7,707 nt of DNA from an uncultured Mycoplasmatota bacterium (lineage in GTDB: Bacteria; Bacillota_I; Bacilli_A; RF39; UBA660), in NCBI GenBank assembly GCA_948437815.1, contig CAOJKG010000039.1:1-7707 (forward strand), in the 5' to 3' direction. Made by a program: the position numbers and the translations under genes. Shown in pieces: positions 1 to 6,213 of this stretch (positions within the stretch are counted from its first letter, which is position 1; the number at the start of each line of letters is the position of its first letter). The notes under the pieces were generated by a model, which saw only the letters and a program-made list of their open reading frames with translations, ran no database searches and had not been told where the DNA came from.

Positions 1-55
1 TACGGCCGGGAATCACCAACTTTTATTAGGTCCCTAGTTACGGCCGGGAATCACC
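1..55 (-). repeat. Tandem direct repeat, 38-nt period, two copies visible (second cut)
   Basis: The 17-mer TACGGCCGGGAATCACC (plus strand) occurs at 1-17 and again, identically, at 39-55, giving a 38-nt period. On the minus strand each unit reads GGTGATTCCCGGCCGTA followed by 21 nt ending in AATAAAAGTT. The 14 nt before the first full unit (69 to 56, minus) resemble the A-rich tail of the unit, as if a degenerate partial unit precedes it. The core is much richer in G+C than the surrounding DNA. The left edge hides the remaining copies. Confidence 0.9.
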
Positions 56-65
56 TGCTTTTTAT
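1..65 (-). ncRNA. toxI: Putative ToxI-type antitoxin RNA, partial (runs off left edge)
   Basis: Proposed antitoxin RNA of a type III toxin-antitoxin pair. Known ToxI RNAs are tandem repeats of roughly 34-40 nt that fold into pseudoknots; ToxN cuts the precursor into single units, which then bind and inhibit ToxN. Visible here, reading the minus strand: a promoter (-10 at 72-77) predicts a start near 65, an A-rich leader follows, then one complete 38-nt unit (55 to 18) and the first 17 nt of a second (17 to 1). The unit starts GGTGATT; from memory the Pectobacterium ToxI unit starts AGGTGATT. Each unit ends in an A-rich stretch of the kind ToxN enzymes cut. The array lies 47 nt downstream of a recognisable toxN, not upstream as in described systems. 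Copy number and 3' end are beyond the window. The antitoxin role is inferred from position and structure; an alternative is that the array serves a second toxin gene further left. Confidence 0.75.
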
Positions 66-71
66 ATATCG

Positions 72-100
72 ATTATAAAATATTTTTCTATAAAAATCAA
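72..100 (-). promoter_or_regulatory. Promoter of the antitoxin repeat array
   Basis: Minus-strand -35 TTGATT (95-100), an exactly 17-bp spacer, and a perfect -10 TATAAT (72-77). The predicted start is near 65, about 10 nt before the first repeat unit. The -35 box begins 2 nt after the toxN stop codon, so the promoter fills the gap between toxN and the array. No terminator is visible between toxN and this promoter, so toxN transcripts could also read through into the array. Confidence 0.8.
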
Positions 101-102
101 GT

Positions 103-603
103 TTAATTCACTACTTTATCATTGTATTTTATACTTTTTTCCTCTAAAAGCAAAAAATTGCAGCATCTTCTTTTAACATTAAAGCTCAATTGGTCATACT
201 TATATGAATTATATAAACGCTTTGCTTTATGACAAATAGAATCATAATAACGATTTAACCATCTTATTTGCTTAGTTAATAATTTTCTATAATTAATGTC
301 GTCCATACCTTCAACTTTTATAATTTCATAACTACCTTTAATAAGCGGAAGCATATTATTAAAATTAATTGCACCTAATTTTCCTTTATCAATTTTGATA
401 AAATCAACTCCATCTTCCATTGTTAAATGCTTTTTCTTTGGACTTGAAAGTGGTGCAAAATATTCCACTTCTCCTACTTCAAATAATATTCCGATAAACG
501 GTCTTAGTTCTTTCTTACCATAATTATACGGAACCCTGTCGTCAAACTTTCTTAAAAAGTCACAATACTTATAATCAACTTGTACAATATTAAAGCTTTT
601 CAT
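103..603 (-). CDS. toxN: Type III toxin-antitoxin system toxin, ToxN/AbiQ-family endoribonuclease
   Basis: 166 aa, the usual ToxN/AbiQ length. ToxN is a cytoplasmic, sequence-specific endoribonuclease that cuts cellular and phage mRNAs at A-rich sites and is held inactive by its repeat RNA; several members abort phage infection. Family signatures seen: FLRKFDDRVP near residues 16-25, RPFIGILFEV at 34-43, the PLSSPKKKH loop at 51-59 (equivalent to the P-L-T-S-P-K-K active-site loop of Pectobacterium ToxN), a YRKLLTKQIRWL helix near 105-116, and CNFLLLEEK near 148-156. The ATG follows a purine-rich SD (AAGGAAGGGG) about 9 nt upstream. It has its own promoter (640-668) and a repeat RNA promoter directly after its stop. 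The family assignment rests on collinear motifs recalled from known members. Nuclease activity is inferred; no truncation or missing family motif is seen. Confidence 0.93.
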   Translation of the reverse strand: MKSFNIVQVDYKYCDFLRKFDDRVPYNYGKKELRPFIGILFEVGEVEYFAPLSSPKKKHLTMEDGVDFIKIDKGKLGAINFNNMLPLIKGSYEIIKVEGMDDINYRKLLTKQIRWLNRYYDSICHKAKRLYNSYKYDQLSFNVKRRCCNFLLLEEKSIKYNDKVVN

Positions 604-639
604 TTTACCATTCCCCTTCCTTTAGTTTTGTACGTATCA

Positions 640-668
640 ATTATAACATTTGTTCGCAATGCGGTCAA
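640..668 (-). promoter_or_regulatory. toxN promoter, near-consensus, with palindrome in the spacer
   Basis: Minus-strand -35 TTGACC (663-668), a 17-bp spacer and a perfect -10 TATAAT (640-645), predicting a start near 633 and a leader of about 30 nt. The palindromic 9-mer CGCAATGCG (655-663) sits between the two boxes and could be an operator, though it is short. The stretch between this promoter and the acetyltransferase stop (669-731) shows no hairpin followed by a T-run, so readthrough from the mutS unit into toxN is possible. Confidence 0.8.
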
Positions 669-731
669 ACTTTTTTGTTATTGTATGAAAATACATCATT
701 AATAAAAGTATATTCAAGTGCTTATGCAGTT

Positions 732-1196
732 TTATATATTAGTATCTTCATATTTCATATTTTTAATATTCATTCCTAGTGATTCATAAAATCTAATAGC
801 ATCTTGATTAAAGCCCCAAACATTTAATTCAATTGCATCTATATTCTTAGACTTAACTTCATTTTTTAAATACTCATATAATTTTCTTCCAATACCTTGA
901 TGTTGATAGTTTTCTTTTACTCCTAATGATTCAATGAAACAAATTTTTCGAGCTTTTATAATATAATTGTCCATGGTAGTTTTAATATCTGCGGTAAGGA
1001 CACCAACTACTTTATTATCTAAAATATAAACATAATTTAAGTTTTCTTTATCATTTAATAATTCTTCAAAATATTTTAGTGGTAATGGATTGCCATCTTT
1101 ATATATATCTGGTCTATTTTCTAAATGTAGATTATGTACTTCATAAAATAATTTTTGTACTTCTTCATAATCTTCTAGCTTCATTTTTCTAATCAT
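732..1196 (-). CDS. GNAT-family N-acetyltransferase
   Basis: 154 aa, typical for a single-domain GNAT enzyme, which transfers acetyl from acetyl-CoA to an amine. The acetyl-CoA pyrophosphate-binding motif A is clear: VKENYQHQGIGRKL near residues 93-106, with the Q-x-x-G-x-G core at 98-103. Motif B follows as NVWGFNQDAIRFYESLGM near 125-142; Tyr137 is at the position of the usual general acid. The substrate cannot be read from sequence; the fold is shared by protein, antibiotic and small-molecule acetylases. The start is the first ATG, preceded by an excellent SD inside the end of mutS. The gene overlaps mutS by 8 bp and is probably translated from the mutS transcript. No terminator is obvious after it. 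Confidence 0.9.
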   Translation of the reverse strand: MIRKMKLEDYEEVQKLFYEVHNLHLENRPDIYKDGNPLPLKYFEELLNDKENLNYVYILDNKVVGVLTADIKTTMDNYIIKARKICFIESLGVKENYQHQGIGRKLYEYLKNEVKSKNIDAIELNVWGFNQDAIRFYESLGMNIKNMKYEDTNI

Positions 1197-3744
1197 TACT
1201 TATCTCCTTTAATTCGAATAAAACATTCATAGCTTCTAATGGCGTCATATGTAGAGGGTCGATACTTTTTAGTTTTTCACGAATCTCATCTTTTTCAACT
1301 TTTTCTTTTTCAATACTTCCTAAATCCATAGTCAGTTGGATATTATCACTTGTCTTTAATATATTTTTGGCTTCACTTTCATAACTACTTAATATTGCGT
1401 CTGCTCTTGTAAGTAATTCTTCTGGCATTTTTGCAAGTCTCGCAACATGGATACCATATGATTTATCAGCGGGACCATTTTTGACTTTATGTAAGAATGT
1501 TATCATACTGCCCTCTTCCTTAGCTGATACATGAACATTTTTGATATTTAAAAATTCATTTTCAAGTCTCGTTAATTCATGATAATGTGTTGAAAATAAG
1601 GTTTTGCATTTGATGTTTTTAGCAATATATTCTAGTATCGCTTGAGCTAGACTCATTCCATCATAAGTTGCTGTACCTCTTCCTAGTTCATCAAATAAAA
1701 TTAAGGAGTTTTTAGTAGCTCCGACTAGTGCATTACAAGCTTCTTTCATCTCAACCATAAATGTTGATTCGCCACTTACCAAATCATCACTAGCACCAAT
1801 TCTTGTAAATATTTTATCAATTATAGGTAAATTAGCACTTTTAGCTGGAACAAAAGAACCCATTTGCGCCATAATGGTAATAACTGCTAGCTCTCGCATA
1901 TATGTTGATTTACCACTCATGTTAGGTCCTGTTATAAGTAAAATATCAGTAGTGTTATCCATTAATACATCGTTTGGAACATAAGCATTTTTGCTTACTA
2001 CTTCAATAACTGGGTGTCTACCATCAATTATTTCTATAATGTTTTCGGTATTAAGCTTTGGTCTTACTAAATTATATTCTTCACTACAAACCGCTAAACT
2101 ACATATCGCGTCTAATTCACTTATAATATCGGCAGTTTTCTTTAATTCTAATATTTCTTCTTTAATCACTCCTCTTATTTCACAGAACAATTCATATTCA
2201 AGTTCAAATATTTTTTCTTCAGCATTTAAAATCATTGATTCTTTTTCTTTTAATTCAGGACTAATAAATCTTTCACAGTTAGCTAGAGTTTGGCGTCGTT
2301 CCCAACCGAATTCTTCAGTTACCATACTAGCTTGACCTTTAGATATTTCAATATAATAGCCAAATACACGATTAAATCCGACTTTTAAGTTTTTTATACC
2401 TGTGGTTTCTTTTATTTTAGTTTCAAAATCAGTTAAAAATTCTTTGCCACCAGAACGAATATTTTTAAGTTCATCTAAGTCTTTGTTATACCCATCTTTA
2501 ATTAAAAAGCCTTCTTTGATACTAAGAGGTGGATTTTCATAAACACTTCTTTCTAATAAATCAAATAATTCACTATGAGTATTTACTTGGTATTTAAAAC
2601 CTAAATCACTTACAATATCACTTATGCGTGGTAAAACACTTAAAGAGTTTTTAATTTGTAATAAGTCTCTCGCATTTAGGCTACCACATATAACTTTAGC
2701 ACAAAGACGCTCCATATCATAAATTTCAAATAATAAATCTCGTAGTTCATCTTTTAAAATAAATTCATTATTTAATGTTTCTATTTTATTATATCTTTCT
2801 TCTATTTCATCTATACTACGTAAAGGATTTAATATCCAGTTTTTAAGTTTTCTAGAACCCATCGCAGTCTTTGTTTTGTCTAATAACCATACTAAACTAT
2901 ATGTTCTTTCTTTTAATCTTAATGTTTCTGTTAATTCAAGATTTCTAATAGTATGAACATCCATCTCTAAATAATCATTTTTATTAACTATAGTTACACT
3001 AGATATATGACTTACATCTTTTAGTTCTTTTATAACTACATAATATAATAAATGTCTAATACCTTGCTTAATTCTAGCATCATCAACACTATTTATTAAT
3101 GTTTCATAGCCTTCTGTTAAATAAGTACTTGATATTGTTACTTCAATACTATAATTGTTCTTTAAGAGATTAATTAATTCAGCATCAACATTCTCTTCTA
3201 ATATTACTTCTTTTACTCCTAAATGTAATAATTCATTTAATAATCTATCTTTGCTATGATTTATACTTAAACTACATAATTCACCAGTTGATATATCAGC
3301 ATAGGTTATTAAATATATATATTCTAAATCCAAAACACTAGCGATATAATTATTATCGTGCTCATTTAAAGATTCTAAATTAACAATTGTTCCTTTAGAT
3401 ATAACTTCAACTACTCCTCTTTTAACTGTTCCTTTAGTAGTTTTAGGATCTTCTAATTGTTCACATATAGCTACTTTATAACCTTTTTCAATTAATTTCT
3501 CTATATAAGGATTAACACTGTGAAAGGGAACACCACACATAGGAATACGCTCTGTTAAACCAGCATTTTTCCCTGTTAATGTAAGTTCTAATTCACGAGA
3601 GGCTGTAATACCATCTTCAAAAAATAATTCATAAAAGTCCCCTAAACGAAAAAATAATAATTCTTCAGGATAATTATCTTTAATCTCCATATATTGTTTC
3701 ATCATTGGACTTAATTCTTCTCTATTTACTTCACATAATTTCAT
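1189..3744 (-). CDS. mutS: DNA mismatch repair protein MutS
   Basis: MutS recognises mismatched and unpaired bases and, with ATP, recruits MutL. From the chosen start the protein is 851 aa, within the normal range. The mismatch-reading Phe-x-Glu motif is in RLGDFYELF (Phe37, Glu39; E. coli Phe36, Glu38). The C-terminal ABC-type ATPase has Walker A GPNMSGKST at 606-614, Walker B LILFDELGRGT with Asp685-Glu686, and the STHYHEL switch. The frame is open for 26 further codons up to an ATG at 3822, but that extension is not MutS-like, has no SD, and overlaps a transcription terminator and the mutS -10 box. Translation therefore should start at 3744. Even this start lacks a strong SD (GGTG about 8 nt upstream); Met at 3705 or 3702 is a possible alternative. 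mutL is not in the window; the next gene is a GNAT acetyltransferase. Confidence 0.95.
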   Translation of the reverse strand: MKLCEVNREELSPMMKQYMEIKDNYPEELLFFRLGDFYELFFEDGITASRELELTLTGKNAGLTERIPMCGVPFHSVNPYIEKLIEKGYKVAICEQLEDPKTTKGTVKRGVVEVISKGTIVNLESLNEHDNNYIASVLDLEYIYLITYADISTGELCSLSINHSKDRLLNELLHLGVKEVILEENVDAELINLLKNNYSIEVTISSTYLTEGYETLINSVDDARIKQGIRHLLYYVVIKELKDVSHISSVTIVNKNDYLEMDVHTIRNLELTETLRLKERTYSLVWLLDKTKTAMGSRKLKNWILNPLRSIDEIEERYNKIETLNNEFILKDELRDLLFEIYDMERLCAKVICGSLNARDLLQIKNSLSVLPRISDIVSDLGFKYQVNTHSELFDLLERSVYENPPLSIKEGFLIKDGYNKDLDELKNIRSGGKEFLTDFETKIKETTGIKNLKVGFNRVFGYYIEISKGQASMVTEEFGWERRQTLANCERFISPELKEKESMILNAEEKIFELEYELFCEIRGVIKEEILELKKTADIISELDAICSLAVCSEEYNLVRPKLNTENIIEIIDGRHPVIEVVSKNAYVPNDVLMDNTTDILLITGPNMSGKSTYMRELAVITIMAQMGSFVPAKSANLPIIDKIFTRIGASDDLVSGESTFMVEMKEACNALVGATKNSLILFDELGRGTATYDGMSLAQAILEYIAKNIKCKTLFSTHYHELTRLENEFLNIKNVHVSAKEEGSMITFLHKVKNGPADKSYGIHVARLAKMPEELLTRADAILSSYESEAKNILKTSDNIQLTMDLGSIEKEKVEKDEIREKLKSIDPLHMTPLEAMNVLFELKEISND
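1204..1209 (-). promoter_or_regulatory. Ribosome binding site of the GNAT gene inside mutS
   Basis: AAGGAG on the minus strand, 7 nt before the ATG at 1194-1196. It lies within the last codons of mutS. It fixes the acetyltransferase start at the first ATG rather than at Met5 and indicates translational coupling to mutS. Confidence 0.85.
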
Positions 3745-3762
3745 TTTACTACACCAAGTGTT

Positions 3763-3791
3763 ATTATAACATTTAATTAGTATTTTAACTA
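3763..3791 (-). promoter_or_regulatory. Extended -10 promoter of mutS
   Basis: Minus-strand TGTTATAAT gives a perfect -10 (3763-3768) plus an extended TG element (3770-3771). The -35 at the 17-bp distance is a poor TAGTTA (3786-3791), consistent with extended -10 use. The start is predicted near 3756, leaving a leader of only about 12 nt before the ATG at 3744. It lies directly after the terminator of the upstream gene, so mutS begins a new transcription unit. Confidence 0.7.
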
Positions 3792-3824
3792 GAAAAAAAT
3801 GGAATATTTTAGTAATTTCCATTT
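3792..3824 (-). terminator. Rho-independent terminator after the 416-aa gene
   Basis: On the minus strand AAATGGAA (3817-3824) and TTCCATTT (3797-3804) form a perfect 8-bp stem with a 12-nt loop, and the right arm runs into seven consecutive Ts (3799 to 3793). The left arm begins within the TAA stop codon of the 416-aa gene. The spurious N-terminal extension of mutS is encoded over this element. Confidence 0.8.
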
Positions 3825-5073
3825 AATTTGTTGGTATTGCTCTTGCTCGAGTTTTATTTTTAGTATCATATTCTTTAACATAGAATATTAATTCTTTTAA
3901 ATATTCTCTTTTATTATAATTTTCACTGTTTTTCATATTTAATAGCATTGCTCGACTTCCTATAACACTAACTGTTTGTTCTAGATTATCAAGTTCACTT
4001 TCGCCTTCTAATATAACTCTATCAATGAAAATTGGTCTTAAAAATTTTATTAAAAAGTCAATATCACTATCTGATAGTACTTTTATACTCGCCCAAAAAC
4101 AGACCGCAAATGAATTTTGAATTTCAATTTGTCTTAGTAAGTCTTTAGAACATTCTAATAATTCGCCTAATTTTTGCATTAAAAGCATAATATTACCACA
4201 AGTGAATTCCGGATATCTAGTAGAATTTATAAAATCTTCAGTATTTATTTTTAAACTATTAAAAAGTTCTTCTTCATTGACAAATAAAGTGCCTTTTAAA
4301 TCACTTTCAATCTTATCAAGTTCACCATTTAAATCATTAAGACATTGTAATTTGCTTTTAAGAATTAATGATATTCCTCCTTCACTAAAAACTCTAGACA
4401 TATTTCTATATTCTGCTAAAGCTTCTTGAAGCCTATTTTGAAAAGCTCTCTCTTGTTCTTTTGGTAGGAGAAGTATTCTTCTTTCAATTTCAGTTATTCT
4501 ATCTCCTAATTCTTGTTCTCCTATTTGTTTAACTAATTCTTCTGCTTTTTCTTGGCTTGATTTTTCTTCTCTTTCTTTTAATCTGTTTAAATCTTGCCTA
4601 GAAGATAGTTCTTCATTTATTCTTACTTGCAATTCTTCTATTAAATTATTAATTCTATTTTTTTCTTCAGAATAAATTCGGCAATCTTTTATTATTTCAT
4701 AAATATTCCACCCATTAGCAAAGCTAGCAATGCCTCTTATAACTCTACTTAATATTTTTAAAATTTTATTTAAGATATCTAAAGTATAACTACCTGAAAT
4801 ATTTATACAAAACATTACATAACTGCTTATTATAACTGCTATAAATCCAATAAAAAGTTTTTTTAAATCTTTAACAATCGGTCTAGAATTTAGAATGGAG
4901 TTTTTTTGTTTTTGGATAGTATTTAATCTAATTAATTGTTCTTCTAAAACACTTTCTGATAATTCTTTTAAATTTAAAGACCTTAAATAATGAATATACT
5001 TATCTTCTGGATATTGTTGTTTATATTCATAATAAGTATTTAAATTTTCAATAATTTCTGATTCATTAAACAT
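3823..5073 (-). CDS. Uncharacterised membrane-anchored coiled-coil protein
   Basis: 416 aa; I do not recognise a family. There is no signal peptide. A charged N-terminal segment of about 70 residues precedes a clear transmembrane segment at about 73-92 (FIGFIAVIISSYVMFCINI). A second, amphipathic hydrophobic stretch at about 98-120 could be a second membrane pass or a surface helix. Residues about 133-225 are highly charged, rich in Glu, Lys, Arg and Gln with heptad-like leucines, and look like a long coiled coil. The remaining C-terminal part is helical in character, with no catalytic or metal-binding motif seen. The start is firm: the SD GAGGGGG (5080-5086) lies 6 nt before the ATG. It stands alone between its own promoter and its own terminator. 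A role in envelope organisation or as a membrane scaffold would fit the architecture, but that is speculation. Confidence 0.85.
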   Translation of the reverse strand: MFNESEIIENLNTYYEYKQQYPEDKYIHYLRSLNLKELSESVLEEQLIRLNTIQKQKNSILNSRPIVKDLKKLFIGFIAVIISSYVMFCINISGSYTLDILNKILKILSRVIRGIASFANGWNIYEIIKDCRIYSEEKNRINNLIEELQVRINEELSSRQDLNRLKEREEKSSQEKAEELVKQIGEQELGDRITEIERRILLLPKEQERAFQNRLQEALAEYRNMSRVFSEGGISLILKSKLQCLNDLNGELDKIESDLKGTLFVNEEELFNSLKINTEDFINSTRYPEFTCGNIMLLMQKLGELLECSKDLLRQIEIQNSFAVCFWASIKVLSDSDIDFLIKFLRPIFIDRVILEGESELDNLEQTVSVIGSRAMLLNMKNSENYNKREYLKELIFYVKEYDTKNKTRARAIPTN

Positions 5074-5100
5074 TATTTTCCCCCTCTGTTTGGTGTTGTT

Positions 5101-5129
5101 ATGGTACCACGGAAGTACCCAAAAGTCAA
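5101..5129 (-). promoter_or_regulatory. Promoter of the 416-aa gene with overlapping inverted repeat
   Basis: Minus-strand -35 TTGACT (5124-5129), a 17-bp spacer and -10 TACCAT (5101-5106; 4 of 6 consensus bases). An inverted repeat, GGTAC, 7 nt, GTACC (5103-5119), fills most of the spacer and runs into the -10, where a repressor could block polymerase. The predicted start is near 5094, about 20 nt before the ATG. No convincing terminator separates it from the peptidase gene upstream, so some readthrough is possible. Confidence 0.6.
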
Positions 5130-5158
5130 ATATCTTTAATGAGATTTATAGTCTATCT

Positions 5159-6172
5159 TTACTCTAATTTAAAATTAATATTACCTTTGCCATCAGAAGA
5201 TTTGATATTTGCTATAGAACCATTTATTATAGTCATTCTTGGTGCTACATGGCCAAAATCTACATTAATAATAATTGGTACATTTAATTCTTCTGATGAA
5301 TGCTTTACTGCTTCTTTAAAACTTATGTCATAATAACTAGATTCAGTAGCACTCCTGCCAAAAATTATTCCTTTACAATATTTGAAATAATCCATGTTTT
5401 TCATTTTCCATAAAATTCTTATTAATCCTTCACTGGAAAATTCACAATTATCAAAGTACCATATAATACCATCTTCTTTGTATTTCTCTAAAAACTCTTT
5501 TGTATAATCAAATTTAGTACCAAATATTTCAGATAAAATATCTATACAACCGCCTATAATACGACCTGTAATATTTAACTCTTTTTCATTATTTAAGTTT
5601 TCCCATAATACTTTTTTATCTAAAGTATATGATTCGTCGCCATTAATATATTTAGTATGACTGCTTTCATATTTGTCAAAACTAACTTGTTCAATAATAT
5701 TGCCTTCTAATATTTTAAGATTATCTTCAAGGGATTTATGCCAATGATTCATTCCAAACTCACAAAAGTTACTGCCATAAATTGTAGCAATATCTAATCT
5801 TGTTGTTATTGTATAAAGTAAACCTGTGGGATCAGAATAACCTTGTAACCATTTTAGATTATCTTTTATAATATCATAATTTATAAAAGGTAAAATCTCA
5901 ATTAAAAAATCACCACCCGCAGCACATATTATCGCTTTAACTTCTTTATCTAAATACAAGCTTTCTAATTCTTTTGCTTGATTAATACTTTCTGTACTTC
6001 GCCCTTTTATACTTTTACGGACACTTTTAGTTTCTATTACTTTGTATCCTTTATCAGCAAGATTGTTGATAGCATAATCTAGTCTTTTTACCTTTCCTAT
6101 ATCTGTAATACCATCAGAAGGTGCTGGAACTCCAATTAAATCGCCTTTACTTATAAATTTAGGATATATCAT
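5159..6172 (-). CDS. S66-family peptidase, LD-carboxypeptidase/MccF-like
   Basis: 337 aa, standard for the family. S66 serine peptidases include LdcA, which removes the terminal D-Ala from cytoplasmic muropeptide tetrapeptides during wall recycling, and MccF, which cleaves the immunity-triggering amide of microcin C. Seen: the N-terminal GDLIGVPAPSDGI segment (10-22), AAGGDFLIEILPFINYD (84-100), the nucleophile elbow GYSDPTG with Ser113, the acid region WYFDNCEFSSEG (238-249), and the His loop VDFGHVAPRMT with His308. MccF uses Ser118, Glu243 and His311, so the spacing fits. The acid is either Asp241 or Glu244; which one aligns with the catalytic Glu is unclear. The start is preceded by a modest SD (AAGAG, 7-nt spacer). 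The WYF-x-N-C-E region resembles MccF-like members more than E. coli LdcA. Substrate is uncertain; no microcin genes are nearby, so muropeptide recycling is the more likely role. Confidence 0.9.
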   Translation of the reverse strand: MIYPKFISKGDLIGVPAPSDGITDIGKVKRLDYAINNLADKGYKVIETKSVRKSIKGRSTESINQAKELESLYLDKEVKAIICAAGGDFLIEILPFINYDIIKDNLKWLQGYSDPTGLLYTITTRLDIATIYGSNFCEFGMNHWHKSLEDNLKILEGNIIEQVSFDKYESSHTKYINGDESYTLDKKVLWENLNNEKELNITGRIIGGCIDILSEIFGTKFDYTKEFLEKYKEDGIIWYFDNCEFSSEGLIRILWKMKNMDYFKYCKGIIFGRSATESSYYDISFKEAVKHSSEELNVPIIINVDFGHVAPRMTIINGSIANIKSSDGKGNINFKLE

Positions 6173-6193
6173 ATAATCACTCTTTCTTTTGGT

Positions 6194-6202
6194 ATTATAC
6201 CA
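6194..6202 (-). promoter_or_regulatory. Extended -10 promoter of the S66 peptidase gene
   Basis: Minus-strand TGGTATAAT: a perfect -10 (6194-6199) with a TG extension (6201-6202). No good -35 is seen at 16-18 bp. The -10 lies inside the near-perfect palindrome GGTATTATACC (6191-6201). The predicted start near 6187 leaves a leader of about 15 nt. It follows immediately after the terminator of the rsgA-rpe unit. Confidence 0.65.
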
Positions 6203-6213
6203 TTTGTATTTTT

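Noticed and set aside
1..55. CRISPR array from the two identical 17-mers
   Set aside because: The identical part is only 17 nt and the interval 21 nt, both too short for a CRISPR. No cas gene is present, and a toxN with a promoter firing into the repeat explains it better. Only two copies are visible, so the remainder of the array could not be examined.
601..612. Three-codon mini-ORF (ATG GTA AAA TGA) overlapping the toxN start, as a possible translational leader
   Set aside because: Too short to distinguish from chance in such AT-rich sequence, and the toxN SD is well placed for the annotated start.
672..701. Hairpin TGTAT, 4 nt, ATACA between the GNAT gene and toxN as a terminator
   Set aside because: Stem of only 5 weak pairs and no T-run following on either strand.
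1991..2335. Plus-strand open frame of 114 codons inside mutS
   Set aside because: Antisense to well-conserved mutS coding sequence, with low-complexity Ser/Ile/Leu composition and no family motif; a by-product of AT-rich codons on the other strand.
4202..4429. Plus-strand open frame of 75 codons inside the 416-aa gene
   Set aside because: Antisense to a gene with a strong SD and promoter; no recognisable protein features.
5130..5158. Terminator after the S66 peptidase gene
   Set aside because: Only a 4-bp ATCT/AGAT stem with no adequate T-run; not supportable.
5139..5333. Plus-strand open frame of 64 codons over the end of the S66 peptidase gene
   Set aside because: Lies over the conserved His-loop coding region of the peptidase; no SD or promoter of its own seen.
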